In this document: positions 45,797-57,216 of the stretch, piece after piece
Layout: the number at the start of each line of letters is the position of its first letter
How positions within the stretch are numbered: the first letter of the stretch is position 1
Assembly (NCBI GenBank): GCA_951217055.1
Contig: OX578281.1
Location: forward strand, 64,110,043-64,174,042
Source: Gerris lacustris
Lineage: Eukaryota; Arthropoda; Insecta; Hemiptera; Gerridae
DNA length: 64,000 nucleotides
Direction: 5' to 3'
Made by a program: the position numbers and the translations under genes
The notes under the pieces: generated by a model
Seen by the model: only the letters and a program-made list of their open reading frames with translations
Databases searched by the model: none
Told to the model about the DNA's origin: nothing

Positions 45797-46371
45797 AATA
45801 ATATTCTATGGATTGGATAGTGAGGATCAGTCAAAAGTACAAAAACACAATGTTTTAGTTTACCAACGTTTCGGAAAATATATTTCCTTCGTCAGGGCAA
45901 GATTATGAATGACTTTATTTTTTATTGTGAGTGTAAAGTTGGAAGGTATAGAGTGGGGGTAACAACTCAAATACCACATGTTACAATGATATCGTAAAGA
46001 TGTCAGGAGACATCGTAATATATTGGTCTTAAAACCTTTTACATGTGGTATTCCTTGAAAAAGACTTTTAGAGGAATGTAGGGTACATAACAATTTATCT
46101 ATAGAACAAAACAAAAAAAAAAAAAGGATTAGTAAAAGGTTTTAAGACTAATATTACGATGTCTCCTGACATCTTTACGATATCATTGTAACATGTGGTA
46201 TTTGAGTTGTTACCCCCACTCTATACCTCCCAACTGTACACTCACTATTAAAAATAAGGTCATTCATAATTTTGGCCTGACGAAGGAAATATATTTTCCA
46301 AAACGTTGGCAAACTAAAATATTGTTTTTTTTTTACTTTTGAATGATCCTCACTATCCATAAAATATTATT
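45797..46371. mobile_element. 575-bp foldback element
   Basis: GGATAGTGAGGATCAGTCAA / TTGAATGATCCTCACTATCC at the ends, then TTTCCTTCGTCAGG / CCTGACGAAGGAAA and GGAGACATCGTAATAT / ATATTACGATGTCTCC pair around a centre near 46110. The AACGTTTCGG...CTTCGTCAGG layout resembles the 24921-25400 element in style, though the sequence differs. Confidence 0.88.
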
Positions 46372-47855
46372 TCACAGTCGATAATCTCTAATTCAATTTT
46401 TTTTTTATATTTGGTAAGAATGCTTCGAAATTTTTTGTTCCTTGATCCTATTTTAATAAATAAAAAGGCCTCGAGAATTGCAATTTTACTTGCATCAGAT
46501 CTGTTATTTTCTTATTTCGTTTTTGGTTCTTCCTTTTTTTTTTATAAAAAAAAAGTTTTGTTGAAAAAAATCGAACACATTTCTGTGGAGGTCTAGAGAG
46601 GTGTAAGAAATGAATATCTACTGAATAATTCACAATTCCTACTCAGATAAACTTTCCTCTCCCTGGCAATTACTCAAGGAAAGAATTTCATCGGAGAGGG
46701 AAGCCAAGAGTGGAGTGTAAGGTAGTGTAGGGCCCTCCTTGAGATGTGTAACAGAGGAAATGAGACATTTAGACCTACTGTAGGGGGAGGGTGTCTGAAA
46801 CTTGCTTACCCAAAGACCTCTACTCGGTTTAACCCGCTTAGACCTCCCCCCAATGCTTCGAGGTCTACCTCAGAATGAACGAGTTTCCCTACTACAGTAT
46901 CCCTCCCTCTTTCTTATAACCGTAATTTATCAGATGAACTCCTTTTCGTAAAAACTCACTTCAGGCCTAATGCAATCCTTTTTTCGAGACCTGCATCAAT
47001 TAATTATAGGGAAAAAGAAAGAAATTTATTTTCTCTTTTGACCCTAGACTTAAAGATAGTAATTTCCTTAACGTTCCTTTTAAGTCCACTCCTTGAAAAT
47101 TAAGCCCCGTCGTTTCCTAGCACATACTTTTATCTAATGTTCATAGGCTTTCACTATAGTAGCCATTAAAGTTTCTGGGCGTTTCTTGAGCACTAAAGAA
47201 AACACCTTTAGGGTTGACGATTGTAGTAAGATATTTTCTCGAAACCAAATCCTTCAGATGTTTCTTAACTTCTAACACGTAATGGGTTTGTTCGCTTATT
47301 ATTAGGAAATTTTGAGTAGGAAAGATAACCTTTAAGATAGTCAACATTTTTTATACGGTATTTTATTCTCCTACATACGAGCAAAACTGTATTTTAGGTT
47401 AATAATATCATATTAAGTTTATATAATCCGTGGTACAGCTTCCACAATCTCTTCACTTAAGAAAGGAATATCTTCATTTAAGAGAGAAATCTCTTGAACT
47501 AAGGTAAAATTATTGTAATTAGAACCACTAAATGGTCATCTTAAACCTCTCTCTTAGCTCCCACACTGGCTCTCTATTCCACATTTGTACTTGTCGTCAC
47601 CGCCACTGAAGATGACCATCATTGGTATTAAGCTGGCTTTGTTGTAAAAAGTTAAACTTGTAGTGGATAAACGTCTTTCTTTATTTCTGATCAAATGACA
47701 ACCAGTGGCGCACCCAGAATTTGCTTCTGTTTTGTGAGCATTTTGTGTTTTATGAGGAGAAAGTATTAAAAAAAAACACTTTCATAATTTTCCTCACGAG
47801 TATTTTGTCTAATAGTCTAGGAGATCGTGTGAAAAAAAGTGTCAGACTATGATCA
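46372..47855. other. No convincing gene
   Basis: A 68-codon minus frame at 47141-47347 and a few shorter frames are open, but I recognise no domain and see no splice context. No repeat structure noted. Confidence 0.35.
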
Positions 47856-47859
47856 AGCT

Positions 47860-49085
47860 AGAATTTTATGTATAAGTACATCTTTTGTGCCTTTAAAGAA
47901 TATGTGGTCGGCTAAGTTCGTCGGCGGGACATAGCTTGGCAATAGGCCTGTGAAAAAAACAAACCAGTGAAGAGCGGCCATGTCCCGCCCATTATGGTGG
48001 ACATGTGATTTTTCATGATCCTGAGTGCGAAATTAGTTAGTATACCAAACAAGTAAGGCGCGCTTCACGTAAGTACGTGGGGCGATAATCGCCGGTTTTT
48101 GTACATTAAAGTTAAAATTATTAAGTGTTATATAATTACACTAATTTCAATAGTAATATTCTTTTTCTACTCTTCAAGACCTTTACATTGATGTATAACA
48201 TGTTATGGTAATTAAAACAATGTTTAGTCTCCCTCCATATTGGCCGCCATCTTGAAAATTTTAATAATTGCATATTCTTCTTCTACACTTCAAGACCTTT
48301 AAATTGATGTATAACATGTCATAGTTACTAAGAACTTTCTTTAGTCGCCCGCCATATTGGCCACCATCTTGAAAATATTACTTGTGAAATTTTAATAGTT
48401 GCATATTCTTTTTCTTCATTTAAAAACCTTAAAATTGATATATAACATGTCATGGTGACTAAAAACTCTTTTTGTTTAGTTGTCCGCCATATTGGCCGCC
48501 ACCTTGAAATTATTAAGTGTGAATAATCCAAAATGGGTCAAGTTGTCTCAAATGCCAAGATGCACCTGTGTGCCGAATTTCACGTTCCTAGCTATAGTAG
48601 TTATATAAGGCCGTTATATAAGGTTTCTGTACAAAGTACAAAAATAAACCTTATAATAACGGCTCTGTCTGTCTGTCTGTCCGTTGCTTGTTTCAATTCA
48701 TAAACTACTATAGCTAGGAACGTGAAATTCGGCACACAGGTGCATCTCACAGTAGATTGTAGTTTGTCACTTTATAGGTGACCTCTTTGATTTAGCGTAA
48801 TATTTGAATAACTGACCAATTAAGTTACAAACTATCATCAACTTGATTTTCGGTCTGCTAACTAATTTCGTTCTCAGGGTCATGAGAACCACAATGTCCA
48901 CTTAAAAGGGTGGGAGATGGCCGCTTTCCACTGGTTTATTTTTTCAAATGCTTATTGCCTTGCTATGTCCCGCAGACAAACTTAACTGACCACATATTCT
49001 TAAAAGGCACCAAAAGATTAACTTATACAAAAAATTCCAGCTTGATAGTCAGACACTTTTTTTGCACGTTATCTCCTGGACTATG
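47860..49085. repeat. CATGATCCTGAGTAC-family foldback split by a 700-bp insertion
   Basis: 47860-48055 and 48760-49085 are the two arms (GCTAGAATTTTATGTATAAG / CTTATACAAAAAATTCCAGC; CGCCCATTATGGTGGACATG / CACAATGTCCACTTAAAAGG). The inserted block carries its own tandem and inverted repeats. Confidence 0.75.
48060..48755. repeat. Inserted element: about 120-bp tandem repeats plus a 45-bp-arm inverted repeat
   Basis: Three units with CTTCAAGACCTTTA...TGTATAACATG...CCATATTGGCCGCCATCTTG occur at about 48160-48530. Then GATGCACCTGTGTGCCGAAT...CTATAGTAGTT (48558) is repeated inverted as AACTACTATAGCTAGGAACG...CAGGTGCATC (48708-48752), near perfect over about 45 bp. GTCTGTCTGTCTGTCCG lies between them. 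Confidence 0.8.
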
Positions 49086-50021
49086 AGTAAATTGTTTTTA
49101 TTGAAGTCTTTATATTTCCTTGGAGGCCCAAGGGGGAATCAACTGCTTATCTATATTAGATAAGAGGTTGGGTAAGAACGAATATTTGATGTATGATATT
49201 TCTCTTCAATTTTTTTCTCTAAAAATAGGATGTTATTTATTTATATAAAATGTTTTTTTAGGAGATTATTTAATAATTCTAATTTGTTTTGATAAGTAAA
49301 TGATAATAGGATCAAAGAAAAGGACAAACGAAGAAAAACAAAAAAAATAACAAACTACTCAATGTGACAAAGAAATTAGGATAATGTACAGCCGTTTCTT
49401 TTTTCTATTCTTACCTTACATTGTTATTTCTTTGTTCTCTTTTATTATTAGGAGTGGTAACAAATGATCATACGTACATGAAATTTTTTCCGTTCTTTTT
49501 TGAACCTTTTGTTTCTTTTTTTTTAACGCATAGGTGGAAACCGTAATAAAAGTCAAATAAAGGTAGTCCTACTAATGAAAAAGAAACCGAACAGGAAAAA
49601 AAAAAAAAAAAAAAAAACCAGGAATGACAAGAATGGTTTGCGTTTGAATTAACCTTGTTCTCAATAGAGAACAGAAAAAAAACATAGAGGAAACCTGAGA
49701 CCTTCTTCTATCCCTTTGAAGCCTTTGACACCTGAATATTTTCCCGCACCTGAATTTCAAAGTAAAATAAAAAAAAGAAAGGCTTAAAAAAACGAGGAAA
49801 GAAAAGAGACAAAAACCATATTTTAATTTTTTTGTGGGGTAGCTTAAAGTTAAAGGGAAAAGAACTTATAGGAACAGAATAACTAGTACATTTAAAAGTT
49901 GTGCAGCATACAAAAGAAATCAATAAGCCTTTATACAGATATCTTACTGTCATTTTGGTTTATAATTCTATCATAACAAGGAAAATATGTGGGCAATAGA
50001 CTTGACTTAAGACTAGTAAAT
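49086..50021. other. No gene seen
   Basis: AT-rich with an A tract near 49600. The last 70 bases may be the 3' UTR of the RTE relic that follows on the minus strand. Confidence 0.35.
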
Positions 50022-50024
50022 TCC

Positions 50025-51445
50025 TTAGGAGGAACATAAGGCCGCAACAAGATTCTTCGACGTCTCCCTGTCCCGAGCAACCTTCTTAACCTGGTTCCAC
50101 GTCCTGCCAACCTCTCGCGCCTCTCTTTCTATGGTCCTTTTCCATGTTTCCCTGGGCCTCATAGGTCTCCGAGATCCCTGGGGGTTCCAATCTAGAACCT
50201 GTTTTGATAGGTAGTTTTCTCCTCTCCTGTGAGAGTGTGGTCTACCCAACGCCACTTCCATTCCTTTATTTCAAGGTTGACAGGTTGCTGCCCGGTTATC
50301 CTCTATAGCTCTTGGTTGGATATCTTCTCTGGCCACCATATCTTGAGGATATTCCGAAGGCAACGATTCATGAAGACCTGGAGTTTTCTTGTTAGGACCC
50401 CTGTTACCTTCCAGCACTCACAACCGTATAACAGGACAGCTTTCACATTGGAACTGAACATTTTTGGTTTGGTTGTGTTATCTTGGTGTCTTATTTGTGA
50501 AGAGCGCCAGAGCTGGGAGAATGCTGCTTGAGCTTTGCGGATCCTGGAGTTGACATCCTCCTCAGCACCACTTCCTCTGGAAACCATACTCCCTAAGTAG
50601 CAGAAGGAGTCAACTTCTTTTATCACCTGTCCGTCAATAAACAGGGGCTCTTCATTTCTATTGTTGAATCGCATATCTTTGGTTTTTGAACCATTATTAT
50701 TCAGTCCAACTGTTTCTGCCTCAACTCTGAGGTCATTAAGTTTAGCTGCCATGTCCCTACAGCTTTGTTCCAGGAGACAGAAGTCGTCGAAGTCCAAGTC
50801 TTCTAGTCTCTTTCCGGGTCTCCATTGAAGCTTTTTACCTCTATTCTTAGCCCTCCCCATGACCAAATCTAGTACCATTAGGAAAATAATTGGAGAGAGC
50901 ATGCACCTCTGTCTTACCCCGCAGCATATCAAAGAGCTCCGACAACTTGCCTCGGTGTACCACCTTGTTACTACACCCCTCGTACATACTTTTAACAATG
51001 TTGATTATCTTCCTGGGGACGCCGAAGGTCTTCATGGCATCCCACATTTTATCCCCGTTAACACTGTCAAATGCCGTCTCGAAATCTATAAAAAGCATGT
51101 ACAAGGTGGCTCTATAAACGGAGAACTGTTCTACTATAATCCGGAGGGTGTTAATCTGTTCAAAGCAGGACCATCCAGCTCTAAAGCCGCTCGGTTCCCT
51201 CCTTAGTTTTCCATCCACTACATCCCTTATACGGTTCGGGAGGATCTTGGAGAGGACTTTGCCAGGGATTGACAACAACGTTATACCTCTCCAATTGTTG
51301 CAATCTGTCAAATTACCTATCTTAGGCACCTTTACTAAGAGGCCATATCTCCAGTCATTAGGTACGTATTCTTTCTCCCAGATGTCAGTAATAAGTGGAA
51401 GAAGGACCTGCGCAGATGTCTCAGGATCTGCTTTAAGTAATTAAG
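50025..51445 (-). pseudogene. 5'-truncated RTE-type LINE reverse transcriptase relic
   Basis: Reading on the minus strand in pieces: ITDIWEKEYVPNDWRYGLLV (51410-51340); then NWRGITLLSIPGKVLSKIL and FIDFETAFDSVN with the first catalytic aspartate; then, after a frame change near 50910-50940, GVRQRCMLSPIIFLMVLDLV; then a region ordinarily holding F/YADD that reads LDFDDFCLL; then DSFCYLGSMVS and VLLYGCECWK. A final block after another break (50261-50025) has WNPQGSRRPMRPRETWKRTI and ends LVAALCSS, a typical RTE terminus. At least two frame breaks and a damaged catalytic loop make it inactive. Endonuclease is missing because of 5' truncation near 51445. Confidence 0.85.
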
Positions 51446-51483
51446 GCGATAGAACGCTTAATAAATCTTCTCATATTACATAA

Positions 51484-52953
51484 CTAGCTGGATACCCGTG
51501 CTTCGCTAAGGAGTGTTTTTAAATTTGATAAGTTTATAAACTACCAGGAAAGCATACAAATTATTTTACTATGCGAGAATATCTAGATTCTATCCCTCCT
51601 AGTTATATCCCCCACCTCTTTGATAAGATCATTTCAAATATCCTAAATTTACCCCTCCTAAATGAAAATATGACAAAACTGTACACATAACAACAATTAC
51701 TGTACTCTTAAAGAGCATTTCAACGATATGCATCATGAAGATAAAGGGTATGCATTACTTGTACCTCGTACCCCTATAAACCAAAAGTTATAGTTCGAAA
51801 ATTCATGTAAACAGTTACCTTCCCCTTGCTTTGAAGGTCAAGTGTGCAAATTTTCATCGAGATCGGAATAAAACTGTAGATTTGTATAAAAGAACGACAT
51901 GCATATGTACACACATATGTTATAGATATAGGTATAGATATAAATTTCCATTTTACCTCTCCCCCTTCTAAATGAAAATAAGACAAAACTGTACTTAAGA
52001 ACAATTAGTTTTCTCTTAAACAGCTTTTCAACGATTTGTATCATGAAGGGTATCCATTACTTTGTCATTTGTACCCCGTACACATAACCACAATTACTGT
52101 ACTCTTAAAGAGCATTTCAACGATATGCATCATGAAGATGAAGGGTATTCATCACTTGTACCCCGTACCCCTGTGTACCAAAATTTTAATTTCGTAATCT
52201 CATGTAGGCAGTGACCTTCACCTTGTTTTGAAGAAAAAGTGTGTAAATATTCATCAAATTAGGATTTGATGAATCCAAATTAGGATTTGATGAAGTGTAT
52301 CCGTATATATACACTTCATTTTATATAAGATATAGCTATATTTTTTTAATTATACCCCCCTCCTAAGTGAAAATATGATACAACTGTACGTAACCACAAT
52401 TACTGTCCTCTTAAAGAGCTTTTCAACGATATGCATCATGAAGGATGTTCATTACTTTAACATTTGTACCCCGTACCCCTGTGTACCAAAATTAAAATTT
52501 TGAATATTCATGTAGACAGTGATTTTATTTTTCTGGCTTTGAAGGTCAAGTGTGCAAATTTTCATCGAGATCGGACTAAAACTGTAGATTTGTATAAAGA
52601 ACATGCACACATGTTGACTTATATATATGTATGGCCGCCATCTTGAATCAATATGATCGATTGGTAAACTATTTATCAAAAGTTACTAATTTCATAAAAG
52701 GAAGCCAACTTCTGAATTTCAATGTTCTAGTACAATTGGTTCCCGAGATATCGTCTTGTCGAATTTTGTATATAAATGGCCGCCATCTTGAATCAAGATG
52801 GCGGATTTTTAAAATATTTCTTAGCGAGCACCTAGGAGGTAAGAGAAACCCACCTACAACATTTTATGGTCGTAGTTCCAGTGGTTTTAGAGATATCGTG
52901 ATGTGTCAGTGAGTCAGTGAGTGAGTGGTATTTGGATTTTATATATATATAGA
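51484..52953 (-). mobile_element. Non-autonomous Helitron-like element with internal tandem repeats
   Basis: On the minus strand the 5' end is TCTATATATATATAAAATCC, preceded by A. The 3' end is GCGAAGCACGGGTATCCAGC then CTAG, followed by T. The TC...CTRR ends and insertion between A and T are the standard Helitron criteria. The stem-loop upstream of CTAG is weak (GCGAAGC). Inside are three to four diverged units of about 110-310 bp with CTTTGAAGGTCAAGTGTGCA, CATCGAGATCGG and AGCATTTCAACGATATGCAT (51650-52610), and two ATGGCCGCCATCTTGAATCA blocks near 52630 and 52780. No helicase gene. Confidence 0.65.
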
Positions 52954-53337
52954 TAACTTCGTCCTGAGTTTTCCATTTCATGATACAGTTGGAACCCGTT
53001 AATCCGCACAGGTGGTAATCCGGAACTCTCGTTTATCCGGAAAATCCTACATGGAGAATGCAAACCCTCAACAATAAAAATTGTATCTCAAATCACTTAC
53101 GATTATTCTTACTGACCCTGTGCATTTGTGCAACTTGACAACTTGAAAAATGCATACTGAAAAGTGTAAATTTGAAAGATGTTGTGTTCAGTATAGCTAA
53201 CTGTTGGAAACTAAATGGAATTACATCTGTATGTTTATTCACATACATATATGTCATTGCATATTTCGTTCGTGCTGTTAACTTAATTTGTCCATACATA
53301 ATAATATTAATACAAATATAGTACGTAAACATACATT
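52954..53337. other. pogo/Tigger-like terminal motif, otherwise no gene
   Basis: ACAGTTGGAACCCGTTAATC followed by GGTAATCCGGAACTC (52985-53040) resembles pogo/Tigger-type termini. A similar motif, CCTCGCTAATCTGGAAATCC, stands in the same orientation at 53948, beyond an inserted CTTCCGAGCTTACCG repeat. Confidence 0.35.
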
Positions 53338-53935
53338 TTGCTTCCGAGCTTACCGAAGATAACGGAAGCTATTTGATCGTTCCGGAGAACGAAAAATGTT
53401 TAGGTCTCCGATTTCAAAAATTCCAAGACAGAAATCCGTTTCAGACATCAGGGAACATTTTTGGTTCCGTGTCTGTCTGTCGGTCCGTCGTTAAATTTTT
53501 GCGAACCAACATATCTTAAGAACTACACGTCCAATTTTAATGAAATTTGGATGGTAGGCCATTATTAGCTAATTGTTGGTCCCATATAAGTTTCAACCTT
53601 CTGCGCTCTTTTCGTTCTCTTCCACATGCACACAAACATACATGTATTTACACCTATAGCTTCAAAAGTACTTATCTGATTTGTATGAAACTTTTGTAGT
53701 TTATCGAAAGTAGCCCGCAGATAGCCCTAGATTAATTTGAACCGTCTGCGCTCTTTAACTTTTGCTAAATTGATACTAAAATTTACGTAAAAATTCCAAA
53801 CAATTTTGACAGATTAAAAAAACGGGGGAAACAATTAAACAAATTAGACAATAATGGCTTGTAAAAGTATAAAATCAATGAAGTACGTTATAGGATGTGA
53901 GGAAGCTATGCGCCACACCAAATGACAATCTATTT
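53338..53935 (+). repeat. CTTCCGAGCTTACCG dispersed repeat, full-length reference copy
   Basis: About 600 bp, from GCTTCCGAGCTTACCGAAGA to GAGGAAGCTATGCGCCACAC. The two ends share an inverted GGAAGCTAT/AGCTTCC-type motif. TGTCTGTCTGTCGGTCCGTC lies inside. This is the copy against which the others were compared. Confidence 0.75.
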
Positions 53936-54840
53936 TTATAGTGTTTATAAAAAAAACCTCGCTAATCTGGAAATCCCATTAATCCCACTACTTGTTTGTT
54001 ATGAAAGCCAATATGCTCTTGTTTACCTATCAGGTAAACCGCAACTTGTAAGGCAGTCTTAATTCAATAGCTATTTGAGACCTATTTATTTTATTGATAG
54101 TACCAATTTGTTATTTACAGTAGCAAAGCATTATTGTTAACAATGTAAAGTATGGTGAGAATAAATAAGTTCAATGCAGTGTAGAGAATACAGTGTAAAC
54201 ACATGTAGAGAAGGTGTAATGATTTGAGGAAGGTAAGGTCACTTCTGCCAAGCATAATGCGCAAGGAAGTGGGTAAACAAATAAGATTAAAGAAGCGTAT
54301 AACTAGGTCATGTTTACATTAAGAGTCAAGTAGTGGAAGGAGTGGGGGGATGCTCAAGTCTCCCACCCGTTATCCCTTTTTATTAGTATAGTTGAGTGTG
54401 GTGTCTCCTCCGTTGAAAGTACATATTTTCCGCTTTTCTTCGTTATTTTCATGTAAAATCTTTAAATTTTATTTTTATTAGTTCCTTTTATAATTTATTT
54501 ATCTTATATATTACATATAAGGTGAATAATAAAGGTTATGAAATTATTATGACGTATATACAATTGATATATCAATACAAATAACCAATAATTCCTTTTC
54601 AAGTATTAAAAACTTATAGAATTAACCAAGAAATGAGAATATACGAGTCACGATGCCTAACATAGTGATATTCTGCTTTTAAAAATAATTTAGTGAGTAA
54701 TTGTTTTTAAATAATACAAAATGTCGCATATTTAATCAATTAACTCAAATAAGAATTTATTTATTTTTTTATTTTTTTTTTTTACCAATTAAGTTACTAC
54801 AAAAGTGTTTAATTAAAGAGAAAGAATGTATTTCGGAACT
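53936..54840. other. No gene seen
   Basis: AT-rich. Nothing recognised besides the pogo-like motif at 53948. Confidence 0.35.
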
Positions 54841-54841
54841 A

Positions 54842-55425
54842 AATAGTACATTACGCGTCGAGTGCGGAAAGTAGCATTTTGCATGCGAGTGTGGAGTTTG
54901 CACCCGAGCGACAGCGAGAGTAGTAAAACCACACGAGCAATACAAAATGCCGTTTTCGCACGAGTTGCGTACCGTACTTTATCTACGATTGTTAGATTTA
55001 AACAATAAATACAGAAAAAAATAAACTTGCTGTATGTAAGTTCGTACCTCTTTCTTGATAAAGATGGCATTAATTCTTGAGTTGTATTTTTGCCGAATTA
55101 ATTATTTCTGGAGGAGTATTATTCTCCACATTTTCATCAAAGTCACTAGTTTCACTCATTTTTTTTCACTAAAAACTCGATATAAACAGTTACTTTAATA
55201 AAAGAACCACAAATTAGTTTTGTTAAATGTAAAGAAACTCGCTAATCGTGCGTAGAGCTGAAGAATTTGTCTTCTTTACCGCCCTAGGGTGGTAAAGAAG
55301 AGGAATTCTTCAGAACTATGAGACGCGCAAGCGTAATAAATACAAGTACGTAAAGAATCACTTTCTACGCATCTAAACAGAGATACAATGTTTATATTTC
55401 GTATCAATCGTAGATAAATGATGTT
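54842..55425 (-). repeat. Recombinase-5'-end repeat, copy 4 (minus)
   Basis: Runs from AGTACATTACGCGTCGAGTG (hairpin tail) to CGTATCAATCGTAGATAA. On the minus strand it includes an ATG near 55158 and the frame ETSDFDENVENNTPPEIINS, then a 1-base break, then LMPSLSRKRYELTYSKFIFF. GCGCAAGCGT near 55325 replaces the GCGCATGCGC of the other copies. Confidence 0.65.
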
Positions 55426-55515
55426 TAATAGAAAATAACTATTCGTTGGCTTTTAAATCCATTATATAGGACGAAGATTAGTCCTTGATAAACAATTTGA
55501 ACGCGTCGCAGCAAT

Positions 55516-55665
55516 AGGTTTGTTCCAACCACGCACTTCAAATTGGTTTGGAACTGTCCGACGCATGCGCATCGGACCACATGTGAACGTTTTTTGCTAA
55601 TGCACATGCGTCGTACAGTTTGAAACTAGTTTGGAACTAGTTTGAAGTGTGGTTGGAACAAACCT
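55516..55665. mobile_element. 150-bp hairpin MITE
   Basis: AGGTTTGTTCCAACCACGCA and TGTGGTTGGAACAAACCT are inverted ends. The arms continue (TTGGTTTGGAACTGTCCGAC / GTCGTACAGTTTGAAAC) to a centre with GACGCATGCGCATC. No target duplication recognised. Confidence 0.85.
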
Positions 55666-56334
55666 CATGTTTATAGTAGACAATAATTTTTGTATAATAG
55701 TTTTATTTATTTACTTTTTTCCTCCCTCTAAATTTGTTATTTTTAAGTGTTTTCTTTGTTAACTGTAAAAAAGGAGAAGAAGTTGACATTTAGATCGTTA
55801 AATCAATAATACTTCTAAGTATCAATAATTATTTTCTTTGTAACTATTTCTTAATTTTATAATTCACAACTTTTTATTTTTATATTTGTAATAAGTGACT
55901 AAGTGCTCCATTGTAATGATATTATGTTACTTCAATAACATCAATATGTAAACAATTGTAATATTACATGTTGTTATTACACTATTTTAATGTTAATATA
56001 TATGTTACACTAATAACATTTTATGTTGATATAATAGTTCATGGCATGTAATATTATTAAAATTTATTTTTAAGACAATCTAATTTCTGGAAACTAAACT
56101 AAAGTTTACTCAAAAACGTAAATTTAAATTATTATCATTTACTTAGTGTTAATATTATATTATTTATTGTAGAACGTCACAATATGTTCTATCAATTACT
56201 TATAACTATCAAGCTGGCTGTTAGTTGCGGTTAGTTGGTTAGCCAGCTGAAGGGCCGAAGGATTAGCATCTCCAATTCCGCTCTTGTGATAAAAAACTTA
56301 TTCCTTAGGACCACCTTCCATGAGAGAAAAACAA
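55666..56334. other. No gene seen
   Basis: Very AT-rich. GGTTAGTTGGTTAGCCAGCT near 56230 is the only GC-richer stretch. Confidence 0.35.
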
Positions 56335-57216
56335 ATATTTTTTTTTTTTTTTAAACAAATTCTTTATTGGCATAAGTAACAAAAAAAATAATTTGTTATT
56401 TTGTGCCTTTTTTTAATTTTGATATTTTGTAAGGGATTGGAGCTTTTTAATCAAATTTGGGGAAGGGTATAATGGAAAATTTTGGAGTATATATTTATAT
56501 TTTTTTATTTTTCTAAACGGAAGTTTTTGATTGGATTTTTGTTAGGGTTGTTTGCAGGTATTTAAACGGGTATCATGGACAGTCTGTGGACTGACTTAAG
56601 AGTGGGCCAACCTGGCATTTGCCTGGTAAATTGAGGGAAACCACAGAAAACCTCAATTAGGTTGGGTGGACCCGAGTCCTTCCAAAATTCTTCCTATGAT
56701 TTCCCTAAGTAATTTATATATATTTTTTTAATTTTATTTCGTTTGTGGGTTTCTGTTGGTGAGTGGACTCCATATTTTTCAATTTTAGGCTAAGGGGAGT
56801 CATTTATTTCTTTTACGAATTTTAGTGTAAGTTTAATATTTTTTAAATTTGAGAATAGGTTGGTCTTGATTTTTTCATTTTTGTCTTGAATTTCTTGTAT
56901 TTTAAGTTCTTGGTATAATTTATTTCTTTCTGATTTATACTTCGGACATTCCAATAGGATGTGAGCTACATTTTCTTCTTATTCAGAACAAGTATAACAT
57001 ATTGGTGAATCACTTAGTCCTATTATATAGTTGTACTGAATGCATCGTGCATGGTAACTTCTTAATCTATTAATTTTGATTATATCTGTACGTGGTAGTT
57101 TTGTTTTCCAAAACCATGGTTTAAGTGGAATTTTTTTGACTATTAATTTGAAATGTTTTGCTTTTTCTGGTTCTTCTTGTAGTTTTATATTAAATTTTTT
57201 TATTGATTATAAAAAA
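56335..57216 (-). mobile_element. 5'-truncated LINE with ORF2 end, 3' UTR, AATAAA and poly(A) tail
   Basis: On the minus strand from 57216 the frame reads LQEEPEKAKHFKLIVKKIPL, then KPWFWKTKLPRTDIIKINRL, then RSYHARC and CYTCSE; one in-frame stop follows, then EENVAHILLECPKYKSERNK and a TAG at 56792-56790. The RLRSxHxRC block and the CxxCxExEExxxHILLECPxY zinc-knuckle-like block are the end of ORF2 in I/jockey/R1-type LINEs. The 3' UTR (56353-56789) carries AATAAA at 56368-56363, followed by an A tract at 56352-56335, which indicates arrival by target-primed reverse transcription. Only one stop codon interrupts the frame, so the insertion is fairly young. Confidence 0.8.

Noticed and set aside
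47141..47347. 68-codon minus frame with a coding-like composition
   Set aside because: No recognisable domain, splice context or repeat partner; could be chance in AT-rich DNA.
50229..51444. Plus-strand frames of 75-115 codons
   Set aside because: They are antisense shadows of the minus-strand RTE reverse transcriptase.
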